Shown here in pieces: positions 1 through 9,396 of a DNA stretch of 32,987 bases; the stretch's first letter is position 1; every line of letters begins with the position of its first letter. The notes below the pieces were generated by a model. It ran no database searches and was not told the origin of the DNA. It saw only the letters and a program-made list of their open reading frames with translations. Location: contig JAEEQL010000017.1 in assembly GCA_016285265.1 (NCBI GenBank), forward strand, positions 1 to 32,987, in the 5' to 3' direction. The translations under genes were made by a program, and so were the position numbers. Source of the DNA: Lachnospiraceae bacterium. Its GTDB lineage: Bacteria; Bacillota; Clostridia; Lachnospirales; Lachnospiraceae.

Positions 1-742
1 TGAATACTTCCAGATATGCCTTGGCATCGGCATTCTCCATTGCTTCCGCCTTAGCCGTTTCCCTGAGGATCATCTCATTCATTCCGAGCACGGCGTTAAT
101 GGGAGTCCTGATCTCATGGCTCGTGTTTGCAAGAAAGTCCGTCTTGGCTTCATTGGCATGCTTTGCCTGCTCAAGAGCATCATCCTGTCTGATCTTGGCT
201 TTTACGATCTCATACTGTGCGACCGCACACATTACACAATCGGCGAGATACATCATGGGAAGTCTCTGATAGTAAACCTCAGGGAACTGATATCCGAGTT
301 CTCTGAGCGGAGAATTCATATATACGGTCATCATAATGAAGAAGACCGTGCTGAAATAAATACCGTAAGACAGATTGAAGAAAAAGAAAACCACGGGCAC
401 CGCAACAAAGAAAAGGAAAATGCTCGATCCTTCGGTTCCGCCCGTGTAAAGGAAAAACGCAAAGGTTATCCAATACACAAAGCACTGGATATTGATGGCA
501 ATGTGCATAAGCCACGAGCGCTTCTTTTTTCCGAATTTACATATTGAGAAATTAACGACTGCGATCGCAGTCATGACAGCACAGAAAAGCGCATATTTTG
601 CCACAAGATAATCACCGCGGAAAAAATTATCAATGCTCAGGTAGATGCAGAAAGGCACCACCACGGCATAGATTATGATACAAAGTGTAAGATTGACCGT
701 AACATACCGCTGGTCTATATGGAATAGCTTCTTCTTGGACAT
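1..742 (-). CDS. sensor histidine kinase, N-terminal part (membrane region plus H-box), truncated by window start
   Basis: Open frame on minus strand running off the window: [31 protein letters not shown]... hydrophobic segments ...[41 protein letters not shown]-box. Confidence 0.85.
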   Translation of the reverse strand, partial: MSKKKLFHIDQRYVTVNLTLCIIIYAVVVPFCIYLSIDNFFRGDYLVAKYALFCAVMTAIAVVNFSICKFGKKKRSWLMHIAINIQCFVYWITFAFFLYTGGTEGSSIFLFFVAVPVVFFFFNLSYGIYFSTVFFIMMTVYMNSPLRELGYQFPEVYYQRLPMMYLADCVMCAVAQYEIVKAKIRQDDALEQAKHANEAKTDFLANTSHEIRTPINAVLGMNEMILRETAKAEAMENADAKAYLEVF

Positions 743-792
743 ATGATCTTCTCCCGTAAATACGTCTGAAATATCGAACGTCCCCCCGGGCG

Positions 793-1872
793 TTACTGCC
801 TGTACATTTGAGAATAATCGTAATTCATATAGAATTCTTCAATTTCTTCAAAATATCCGGCATAGGTGTCTTTGAATAATTCATGCTCACCCTTTGCCAT
901 GCATGTAAGTATCATGTCCGATACATCCCCGCTGTAATGCTGAAGATCCGAGTAATTATCAAGGTTCGTGACCAGATCCGTGTCATCATAGAAACAGAAT
1001 ACATGAGCGTTATCATACTTAAGGACTTCTTCCGTAAGTATTTTCATAGTCTCAATATACGCGGGAAGATCACCCGTCACAATATGATTGCCGTACCAGT
1101 CTGCGATGCAGTACGGAGGAATGAAATAATAAAATTCCACATCCGGATAAGCCGCAATGTTGGCGGTAAGATTCGCCCTGATATTCTCGAGCAGCATCTG
1201 TCTGTCCTCATCGGACAGTCCGGTATATTCTGCGGCAGGCACTGCTTCATTATCAATATATTTGAGAACATATGCGGCACCTAAGGAACGGTCCTCCGCA
1301 AATCTCATATAGGTGTCGAAATTATCTCCGGGAACGCCCTTTGCGGTGCGGATAAGTTCCGCATTCACATATTCGAAAAGCACGTCTGCATTATAGATAT
1401 ACGCATCGTCATTAAAGAGATTCCTGTCCGTGAGAAATGACGGATCGGCCGCTTCTGGATTCCGGTATCCGGGTTCGGTCATCGCAAAAAATGTATCCAT
1501 GCTCCTGATGACAATACGGATATCCGGGTTGGACTCAAGCGCGGTCCTTTCACCGTCTCCTATCTCCTTATAATATCCCCCGGCATATGCGGCCTTTACG
1601 CTTGTTACTCCGAAAAGCTCATCCGCAAGGCTTGTCCTGAAATTCTCAGTGACCGATGTGCCGGTTATCAGCGCATCGTATTCGAAATTTCTGACAATGC
1701 CGTCATTTTGATATCTCTCATTGTCAAGGATATAGGAAATGCCTGCCGCAGGGCCGTGGTAATGGAAGAAAGGATCGACCCACACGACAAGAGCGGCAAC
1801 CGCTGCCATCAGCGCTGCCGTAAGAGCAAGTGTCTGTATGAGAAATTTTCTCCAGGTCTTTTTTTCTTCCAT
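793..1872 (-). CDS. membrane-anchored SGNH/DltD-AlgJ-like accessory protein
   Basis: 359 aa, N-terminal [10 protein letters not shown] nucleophile-like motif, directly downstream of MBOAT gene. Confidence 0.6.
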   Translation of the reverse strand: MEEKKTWRKFLIQTLALTAALMAAVAALVVWVDPFFHYHGPAAGISYILDNERYQNDGIVRNFEYDALITGTSVTENFRTSLADELFGVTSVKAAYAGGYYKEIGDGERTALESNPDIRIVIRSMDTFFAMTEPGYRNPEAADPSFLTDRNLFNDDAYIYNADVLFEYVNAELIRTAKGVPGDNFDTYMRFAEDRSLGAAYVLKYIDNEAVPAAEYTGLSDEDRQMLLENIRANLTANIAAYPDVEFYYFIPPYCIADWYGNHIVTGDLPAYIETMKILTEEVLKYDNAHVFCFYDDTDLVTNLDNYSDLQHYSGDVSDMILTCMAKGEHELFKDTYAGYFEEIEEFYMNYDYSQMYRQ

Positions 1873-1874
1873 GA

Positions 1875-3287
1875 TCAGAATTTAAAGTATATGAAATCCG
1901 AGACCGCATTGGCATAAAGGAATGACCACACGAAGAGCACTGCGGTCACGACAGCGGTCCTCAGGTTCGGCTTGTATCTCTTCTCGTATATATTCTTCGT
2001 AAGCTGAAGCGCTGCGAAGGTGAGCACATAAAATGCGGGGATCGCAAGGTTTAAATGGAACCTGATAAAAGGCACCGTTCCCATATCGAAGGTATCGAAG
2101 AACTCCGCTGCCGGAAGAATATTGTCCGGCCTGAACATCTCACCGATAAAGGTAAAAGCAGATCCGATATCCGGTGCGGCGAAGAATATCCATCCGATGT
2201 TGACAAGTATGAACGTCGCACCCACGCGTATGAATTTGGGAATTCTTTTAAGGAATCCTTCGGAAAGCCTCTCGATGACCATGAGCACTCCGTGAAGCGC
2301 ACCCCAGAGTATGAAGGTCCAGTTTGCACCGTGCCAGAATCCGCTTATGACGAAGATCGCGAGCATGTTAAGGTAGGTCCTGACCTTGCCCTTTCTGTTT
2401 CCGCCGAGAGGAAAATAGATGTATTTGCGAAGGAAGGATGTGAGCGAGATATGCCATCTCTTCCAGAAATCCCCTATCGAATAAGCCTTGTAGGGAGAAT
2501 CGAAATTCTTCGGGATATCGATATTAAACATCTTGGCCACGCCTGCTGCCATATCGCAGTAGCCCGAAAAGTCGAGATATATTTGGAATGTATATGCGAT
2601 CGAGCACAGCCATCCTTCCGCCATGGAAAGGTTACTGCCCATTACGAATCCGTAAGTTCCCGCTCCCGCATACCTGGATGCAAGAAGAAGCTTTTTACTC
2701 ATTCCGACCGTAAACCATACAAAACCCGTAGCGATATTCTCGGGATCCGCCATGTATCTTTTATGTTCATTTATCTGAGGAACAAATTCATCCTGCCTTG
2801 TAATGGGTCCCATTATCATCCTGGGGAAGAACCATACATACTCGAGATAATCCAAAACCCTTACGGAAGCTGTCTCTCCGCGGTATGAATCAACAGTCCA
2901 GGTTATCATCTGAAATGTGTAGTAGCTGATCGCAACGGGAGCGATGATATCGATCGCGGTAAACTCACCTCCCGCAAGATGCGTTACGGCCTGCGCAAAA
3001 AAGTTCAGGTATTTGAACGCAAGAAGAGGCAGGACGTTTATAACGATACCCGCTGCAAGAAGTGCCTTATTCTTCTTTTTGAGGAGCAGTCCGGACCAGA
3101 ACAGATTGAAGATACAGGATGCCAGAAGCAATAGGAAAGACTCCGTCCCGTAACTCAGAAAAAAGAGCATGGAAGAAACTATGAGCACGATCTTGGAAAG
3201 ATCATATTTTTCTCGCTTCCCGGCTTCAAAGTAAAGTATCAGAACGATCGGTAAGATCAGTATGAATTTTAATGATAAAAATCCCAT
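1875..3287 (-). CDS. MBOAT family O-acyltransferase (DltB/AlgI-like)
   Basis: 470 aa polytopic; FPRMIMGPITRQDEF, GDFWKRWHISLTSFLRKYIYFPLGGNRKG, SGFWHGANWTFILWGALHG motifs. Confidence 0.93.
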   Translation of the reverse strand: MGFLSLKFILILPIVLILYFEAGKREKYDLSKIVLIVSSMLFFLSYGTESFLLLLASCIFNLFWSGLLLKKKNKALLAAGIVINVLPLLAFKYLNFFAQAVTHLAGGEFTAIDIIAPVAISYYTFQMITWTVDSYRGETASVRVLDYLEYVWFFPRMIMGPITRQDEFVPQINEHKRYMADPENIATGFVWFTVGMSKKLLLASRYAGAGTYGFVMGSNLSMAEGWLCSIAYTFQIYLDFSGYCDMAAGVAKMFNIDIPKNFDSPYKAYSIGDFWKRWHISLTSFLRKYIYFPLGGNRKGKVRTYLNMLAIFVISGFWHGANWTFILWGALHGVLMVIERLSEGFLKRIPKFIRVGATFILVNIGWIFFAAPDIGSAFTFIGEMFRPDNILPAAEFFDTFDMGTVPFIRFHLNLAIPAFYVLTFAALQLTKNIYEKRYKPNLRTAVVTAVLFVWSFLYANAVSDFIYFKF

Positions 3288-3334
3288 CGGCTTATTATAT
3301 CATACGGGCCGATTTTTTAGCGCATTTTGAAGAC

Positions 3335-4264
3335 TTATACAACCGACATCAGTACGGTTATGGAAAGGAAGGAAAATACCGTCGTTACGATTATTCCCCT
3401 TGAGAGCACATCCGTCCTCTCTCCCGTTTTCTCGGCCTGTATCATGGGAAGGTTTCCCACGGGAACGGCACACATAAGGCAGAAGGTCCTGACCATGTCC
3501 TCCGGGGCACCGATCCCCTTGAGCACAAGCACCGTAGCGACCGGAACGAGCACCATCCTGACGGCGATATAAAGCCACAAAGGGATGCTCTTCATCTCCT
3601 TTATGATATTGCTCCTTGCGACAGAAGCACCCAGAAGGATCATCGAAAGGAATACGGTCGGACATCCTATGTAATCGACGGTCCTGACCACGATCTCGGG
3701 AAGCTTAAGGTCAAACCAGAAGATGATCAGCGCCAGGATGCTCATGAGCACTCCGGGGCTTAAAAGCTTCTTCGGATTCATTTTTTCCTTTCCGGAGGAA
3801 AGGGCAGTTACTCCGTGCGTATAGAAAAGAAGACAATAGAATACATTGCAGATAATGACGTAGAGCATTGCGTTTTCGGGAAGAATGGCCTTGGCCACGG
3901 GGATCCCGAGGAATCCGACATTTCCGTATATGGACATTATCGTATAGAATTTGCGCTCATCCTTCGGAACCCGGATAAGGTGCGGGATGATATATCCGAC
4001 CAGGATAAAAAGAAGATAAACGCCGGCACTTACGCCCACACCCTTAAGGAATTCCTCATGGGTCACCGTGATATTTCCGGTAAGTATGGTCGAAACTATC
4101 AGTGCCGGGTTGCAGATATCCACCACGATCCTTGAAATAACGGGAGTGGAGTTCTTATCAAGCACTTTTTTCTTCTGGAGAAAAAAACCTATAGCCGCTA
4201 AAACGGCTATCATTGTCATCTGTTTAAGTACGGTGATCGCGCCCACAATTACTCCTTTTCCCAC
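3335..4264 (-). CDS. AEC (auxin efflux carrier) family transporter
   Basis: 309 aa polytopic membrane protein, NPALIVSTIL / YGNVGFLGIPVAKAIL motifs. Confidence 0.85.
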   Translation of the reverse strand: MGKGVIVGAITVLKQMTMIAVLAAIGFFLQKKKVLDKNSTPVISRIVVDICNPALIVSTILTGNITVTHEEFLKGVGVSAGVYLLFILVGYIIPHLIRVPKDERKFYTIMSIYGNVGFLGIPVAKAILPENAMLYVIICNVFYCLLFYTHGVTALSSGKEKMNPKKLLSPGVLMSILALIIFWFDLKLPEIVVRTVDYIGCPTVFLSMILLGASVARSNIIKEMKSIPLWLYIAVRMVLVPVATVLVLKGIGAPEDMVRTFCLMCAVPVGNLPMIQAEKTGERTDVLSRGIIVTTVFSFLSITVLMSVV

Positions 4265-4411
4265 GGGATTCCAATATCAGATCAAGCCAAAAAACGCTCT
4301 CTGTGATTATATCCTCAGCCGTCAGATAATCATAGATACGAAATTCATGAACATTTGCCGCAAATTACGCATTATTTTATAAAAATATACGCTATTTTAC
4401 AGATATTTTGG

Positions 4412-4417
4412 TATAAT
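4412..4417 (+). promoter_or_regulatory. -10 element (TATAAT) of paralog A
   Basis: TTTTGGTATAATTAACG about 40 bp upstream of start. Confidence 0.5.
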
Positions 4418-4455
4418 TAACGATGTATAGGTATTTTCCCGAGGAGACTTATTTT

Positions 4456-6360
4456 ATGTCAAAAAAGAAAATAGCTGTTTTTGCTACCGCTTGGGCGGCT
4501 GATATACTGGGACATTTCATGAGAGGAATGACGGAAGTCTTAAAGCCTCTCAATATCGATATATATCTTTTTATGTGCTACGCAAGTTACGGTGAGACCG
4601 ACAGTAACCGTTACGGCGAGCTCAACATCATGAATCTCCCTGATCTGCACCTGTTTGACGGAGCAGTGATCATCACCAATCTTCTCGATTTCCCCGGCGA
4701 GGCGGAAAAGATCGTAAAACGCTGCCATGAAGCCGGAATTCCCGTTATAAGCCACGGGCTCAGACTCGACGGAGCCCACAGCGTAACTACAGACAATACC
4801 TCCGGAATGGAGGCTCTGGTCCGCCATATCATCGATGTTCACGGAGTAAAAAAGATAACTTTCATTGCGGGAAGCGCGGATAACGGAGATTCCAATGAAA
4901 GACTTGATACCGTGCGCAGGGTATGCGCGGAAAAGGGGCTCGGTTTTTCCGACGAAGACGTTCTCTATACAAACTGGGATCTTTCAACCGCACAGAACCG
5001 CGTCATGAAGGATGCCAGGGAAGGAAAGCTTTCCGATGCTTATGTCTGTGCCAATGACGAGCTCGCCATGGTATCCGCCATAGGTCTCAGCGACTGCGGT
5101 TTTCAGTGCCCGGGTGATGCCATAGTTACCGGCTTTGATTATGTTGAGCAGAGTAAAGTCTTCTATCCTTCAATATCCTCCGTGGATCAGAACTCCGAAA
5201 AACACGGCAAGATCTGTGCCGAACTGATCTGCGACTTGATCGACGGCAAAGAGGTCGAAGACCTCACACAGATCCCATGCACATTCATTCCCAGTGAAAG
5301 CTGCGGATGCAAGTGCCTGCCGGAAATCACCGACAGAAGGCTCAGGGCGGGAACCATTGCTTTCAGATCCAATCAGATCCAGAGCTTCGCAACATGGCAT
5401 ACCATTTACATCGAAAGAGCAATTCTGAAATGTGAATCGTTCAGTGAGATCAAACAGACTCTCACGAAGGCCATAACCGAAGATGCGGGCTTCGAAGGAG
5501 ACAACTTCCATATCCTCTTCGATCCCGAATCATACGGATATGAACTGAAGAAAACCGGCAATCTTGATTACGATCCCTACAGCGATAAGCAGGATGTCAT
5601 CTATTCCATAAGAAACGGAAAGCTTCAGGCCATCCGCTCCATCAAGACAAGTCATCTGATCCCCGAACTCGAGGACAGCGATCCGTTCCATATGTATGTA
5701 TTTGTTCCCCTTCACGAGCGGGAGATGAAGGTCGGATACCTGATCTTCACCGACTGCTACGATCAGATCGAAAGTTCGGCGATCCGCGAATATGCCGACA
5801 GATTCAATTCTGCGATAGAAAAAGCCAGAAAAGCCATGTATCTGAAAACGCTCAATGATTCGATCAGAGAGCTCTCACACATAGATGCGCTGACCCACGT
5901 CAAGAACCGCGCGGCATATGAACTTCAGCTCGACGAGATCCGCAAGAAAGTGGAAAGTAATAGCAAGTACACCTTCGGTGTTGTTCTGTTCGATGTCAAC
6001 AACCTGAAGAAGATCAACGATGAACTCGGACATTATTCCGGAGATGAGTACATCAAGAACGCATGTAAGCTCATTTGCACCACTTACAAGAACAGCCCCG
6101 TTTACAGGATCGGCGGAGATGAATTTGTTGCGATCCTTGAGGGAAAGGTTCTGGCCCAGAAGGACGATCTGATAGAAACGTTCATCACCGAGATGAACAA
6201 GCTCAGAAACAATATGGACATCGCTCCCGAAGAAAGAGTTTCCGTAGCGTACGGAATGGCATATATGAACGATCCTTCAGAGAATGTCGATGACGTCGTC
6301 AAGGAAGCCGACGAGCGCATGTATGAGAACAAAAAGAAAATGAAGTCGGGACAGCTCTAA
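4456..6360 (+). CDS. soluble LacI-type ligand-binding domain fused to GGDEF diguanylate cyclase (paralog A)
   Basis: N-terminal Peripla_BP_3-like fold (VTTDNTSGMEALVRHI, AYVCANDELAMVSAIGL, VTGFDYVEQS, ESCGC) without HTH or signal peptide; C-terminal YRIGGDEFVAIL. Start placed at ATG 4456 after GAGGAG, not ORF start 4423. Confidence 0.85.
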   Translation: MSKKKIAVFATAWAADILGHFMRGMTEVLKPLNIDIYLFMCYASYGETDSNRYGELNIMNLPDLHLFDGAVIITNLLDFPGEAEKIVKRCHEAGIPVISHGLRLDGAHSVTTDNTSGMEALVRHIIDVHGVKKITFIAGSADNGDSNERLDTVRRVCAEKGLGFSDEDVLYTNWDLSTAQNRVMKDAREGKLSDAYVCANDELAMVSAIGLSDCGFQCPGDAIVTGFDYVEQSKVFYPSISSVDQNSEKHGKICAELICDLIDGKEVEDLTQIPCTFIPSESCGCKCLPEITDRRLRAGTIAFRSNQIQSFATWHTIYIERAILKCESFSEIKQTLTKAITEDAGFEGDNFHILFDPESYGYELKKTGNLDYDPYSDKQDVIYSIRNGKLQAIRSIKTSHLIPELEDSDPFHMYVFVPLHEREMKVGYLIFTDCYDQIESSAIREYADRFNSAIEKARKAMYLKTLNDSIRELSHIDALTHVKNRAAYELQLDEIRKKVESNSKYTFGVVLFDVNNLKKINDELGHYSGDEYIKNACKLICTTYKNSPVYRIGGDEFVAILEGKVLAQKDDLIETFITEMNKLRNNMDIAPEERVSVAYGMAYMNDPSENVDDVVKEADERMYENKKKMKSGQL

Positions 6361-6363
6361 GAA

Positions 6364-8259
6364 CTACGGAATAACCGTTTCCTGAACAGTTTCACCGGTC
6401 GGCAATAAGCCGGCCGGTATTTCATTTGTCGCGGTTCCGTCCGGATATACGTAAGTCACAACGCCGTCGGCTCCTATCAGGAGCTGGCTTCCGTCGATGT
6501 AAAGATTAGCCTGGCTTCCGTCGGGATACAATGTACTCGTGCTTCCGTCGGGGTACTGCGTGGTAATGCTTCCGTCCTCGTTCATTATCATCGGATTTCC
6601 GAATTCATCCACGGGAACTATGCTTGCAAGCTCCGCCAGAAATGACGAATATCTCGAAAGAGAAGTTGATACCGCGGAGTATCCGAGCTCCTCGGTAAGG
6701 GTTCTCTGGTTCGTATAAAGGCTTGTTCCGAGACCCAGTCTTCCACCCGGGATCTCGACACCCATCGCGGTAAGGGCAGTCGGAAGCATATCAAGAGTCG
6801 AATAGGATCTGTACGCATCTCTTACAGGAGTTACGGGAGCATTGATGATACAGGTATATACCCTTCTTACATAAGAAGGATCGATATTCCTACAATACAT
6901 TCCGTCCATCGTGGGATGATCTCCCATAAGGATGATCGTTGTATTTTCGTAGAAGTCCTGCTGCTTTATCCAGTCGATGAACTCACTCACCTGTTTATCG
7001 GAGCAGGCATAAACATTCGAATAGCTGTTTTCAAATTCATCCCCGCAAAGTTCACAGGTATAGCCTCCGACCATATGCGTATCGACAGTGAGCATTGTCA
7101 GATTAAACGGCTGATCACCCTCGCCGAGCTCGGTAAGGGTTTCCCTGGCATATTCAAAAAGCTTCTGATCCTCATATCCCCACCAAACGTAATAACCGCC
7201 GGGGAGATGTCCGCTCTGCTTTGCCCAGATAAGATCCCTGAATTCAAAATCTCCGTGATTCTGGAAATAGAGCTTTCTTCCGCCGAATACCGCGGACGAA
7301 CCGATGAGGAAAATCTGCCTGTATTCCTCTTCTTCAAGGATGTCACCGAGGGTTGTTATCGAAGGATAGAATGACTCCTGGGTGTTCATTTCGTTTCTTT
7401 CGATGCCGCCGGTCTGAAGCGGAAGTCCGGCTGTCGATGAAAAGATCGCACCCATGGTCCAGGTTCCGCCGTTATAGGAATATCCTCCGTCCAAAAGGGA
7501 ACCCGGTCCGTAAGATCCGGAGAAATTCTCGTTCTCTTGTGACAGAAGTGTCAGATTTCTGATCACGTTTTCATCAAACGCACCGCCTATATCCTTATCC
7601 GCAAATGTCATCTCCATGGATTCCAGATATATAAAAATGAGATTTCTCTTTTTTTCCGGAAATACCAGATTTACGGTGGAGGGATCTATGTAATAGCTCT
7701 CAACGAAATCCCTCGAATCGTTCTTTTCCCAGGGAGTCATCTCGCTTGCAAGAAATGTCTGGAGATAGTCCCACTCTCCGGGTTCTTCATTCTCACCCGT
7801 TCCCGTTTGCACGGTCTGTACGGGAACAATGGTCACGATCTCGGGCGGTACATATGCGGCCTCCGCCGATGCCCTGAAGCCCGCAAATCCGAAGTAATCA
7901 TCCACCTTGAGCCATTTTACGGCAAAGATAAGCACGCACCAGAAAACGAGGGCACTTGCCCCGATGACGATCCTTCCCATAAAGGGTTCGTATATGTCTT
8001 TCTTTTTCAGGAAATATATTAAGAAGATCAGACCTGCCGTAAGAAGTACGGAGGGAATGAGCGCGAACACTATGAACTTTACGACCATCTCGGAACCGGT
8101 TCCGTCAAGTGTTCCCACCTGGAAAAGGAAATCGTTGATGGTAAGATTCCTTCCCCATATCGCATACATCCACAGGATGGCTGCCGACAGCAGGATCATC
8201 GTAAATGTAAGAAGGATCCCGAGAACGGATAATATGATTTTGATGATCTTGTCTTTCAT
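6364..8259 (-). CDS. LTA synthase-like sulfatase-fold phosphoglycerol transferase with C-terminal YPDGS repeat tail
   Basis: N-terminal TMs, NLIFIYLESMEMTF, IFSSTAGLPLQ nucleophile region, LTVDTHMVGGY, LMGDHPTMDGMYCR; tail with YPDGS repeats. Confidence 0.85.
   Translation of the reverse strand: MKDKIIKIILSVLGILLTFTMILLSAAILWMYAIWGRNLTINDFLFQVGTLDGTGSEMVVKFIVFALIPSVLLTAGLIFLIYFLKKKDIYEPFMGRIVIGASALVFWCVLIFAVKWLKVDDYFGFAGFRASAEAAYVPPEIVTIVPVQTVQTGTGENEEPGEWDYLQTFLASEMTPWEKNDSRDFVESYYIDPSTVNLVFPEKKRNLIFIYLESMEMTFADKDIGGAFDENVIRNLTLLSQENENFSGSYGPGSLLDGGYSYNGGTWTMGAIFSSTAGLPLQTGGIERNEMNTQESFYPSITTLGDILEEEEYRQIFLIGSSAVFGGRKLYFQNHGDFEFRDLIWAKQSGHLPGGYYVWWGYEDQKLFEYARETLTELGEGDQPFNLTMLTVDTHMVGGYTCELCGDEFENSYSNVYACSDKQVSEFIDWIKQQDFYENTTIILMGDHPTMDGMYCRNIDPSYVRRVYTCIINAPVTPVRDAYRSYSTLDMLPTALTAMGVEIPGGRLGLGTSLYTNQRTLTEELGYSAVSTSLSRYSSFLAELASIVPVDEFGNPMIMNEDGSITTQYPDGSTSTLYPDGSQANLYIDGSQLLIGADGVVTYVYPDGTATNEIPAGLLPTGETVQETVIP
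6421..6585 (-). repeat. C-terminal about 9-aa repeats (YxDGSxxxx) in the LTAS-like protein
   Basis: ...NEDGSITTQ YPDGSTSTL YPDGSQANL YIDGSQLLIGADGVVTYV YPDGTATNEI... Confidence 0.75.
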
Positions 8260-8273
8260 GATCCCGGAAAACC

Positions 8274-9212
8274 TCAGCCTGATATCACTCTTCCGAAAAA
8301 TGCGAGCATGCTCTCATTGGCTTCAATGCTCTCGTACCACTCCCAGTGGCTTATATTGAAAACATGAAGAAGATGGATCCCCTCCTTACTGCTTTTGTAA
8401 AACAGTTCGTATGGGACGCCGTTTTTTTCCAGCACGTCCCTGAGATATCCGGTGTGTGCGGTAAGGGCATCGTTTTCGGAACCTATTATATGCACGGGAG
8501 GCATATTTATCCCGGGAACGACCTCCGATGCGGCCATATGACCGTTCCACGGTGCAGCCTCTCCCTTTTCACCGAGCATCATATCCACATACGCTTTTGC
8601 CGTACCCTGTCCGAGCTCCGTATCCTCGGATGCCGCGATGTAAAGTCTTCCGGTCTCCGCAACGGGACTGCTGACCGATACGGCACTTATCTCATATGAA
8701 AGTTCACATACACCGTAGATCTTCCTGAGCTCTCCGCTCCTTGAAATGCAGGTTGTCAGGACAGAAAGGTGACCGCCTGCGGAATCTCCGCAGACCAAAA
8801 CCTTCGACAGGTCAAATCCCCTCACGGAGCCGTACTTTCCGAGCCACTGCATAGCCGAGAATATATCCGATATCATCTCCTGCAGATCACCCTGCTGCAG
8901 AAGCCTGTAATTCATTGCCATAACGGCAAAGCCGCGGCTTGCAAGGTAACCGAGATATCTGTCCGATATATCTGCGGAACCGTACATCCATCCGCCGCCG
9001 TGGATATAGATGATCGAGGGAAGAGTTCCGGATCCTGCGCCGAAATCTTCGGGATAATACAGATTCAGCATATGTGCGGGGTCGTAATCTCCCATGTACG
9101 CAATATGCTTCTCGCATCTGTATCCCTTAGGGTCAACTCCGTTAGGATAATCTGCGGCATTTGCCTTATCGATCGCATCCCAGTATTCCTTCAGATATTG
9201 TCTGTAATCCAT
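8274..9212 (-). CDS. alpha/beta hydrolase (carboxylesterase/HSL-like)
   Basis: IYIHGGGWMYG oxyanion motif, VCGDSAGGHLSVL nucleophile elbow. Confidence 0.85.
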   Translation of the reverse strand: MDYRQYLKEYWDAIDKANAADYPNGVDPKGYRCEKHIAYMGDYDPAHMLNLYYPEDFGAGSGTLPSIIYIHGGGWMYGSADISDRYLGYLASRGFAVMAMNYRLLQQGDLQEMISDIFSAMQWLGKYGSVRGFDLSKVLVCGDSAGGHLSVLTTCISRSGELRKIYGVCELSYEISAVSVSSPVAETGRLYIAASEDTELGQGTAKAYVDMMLGEKGEAAPWNGHMAASEVVPGINMPPVHIIGSENDALTAHTGYLRDVLEKNGVPYELFYKSSKEGIHLLHVFNISHWEWYESIEANESMLAFFGRVISG

Positions 9213-9357
9213 TTCGGTTCCCTCATTTCCAACCTATCTATTATACACTTTTCGGAGAAAATCCTAAAGCATCGGGTTTGATGCGCCTGTCCGGATACAA
9301 AATACAGACTTATCATGATTAAAATCAAGCTTAATGCATCGAATCCCGAATGTATGG

Positions 9358-9363
9358 TATAAT
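9358..9363 (+). promoter_or_regulatory. -10 element (TATAAT) of paralog B
   Basis: GTATGGTATAATATTTC upstream of start 9397. Confidence 0.5.
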
Positions 9364-9396
9364 ATTTCTGTGTATCGCGTTTGGCAAGGAGCCCAT

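Noticed and set aside
2055-2888. 277-aa plus-strand ORF
   Set aside because: Antisense to the MBOAT gene; low-complexity shadow ORF without recognisable motifs
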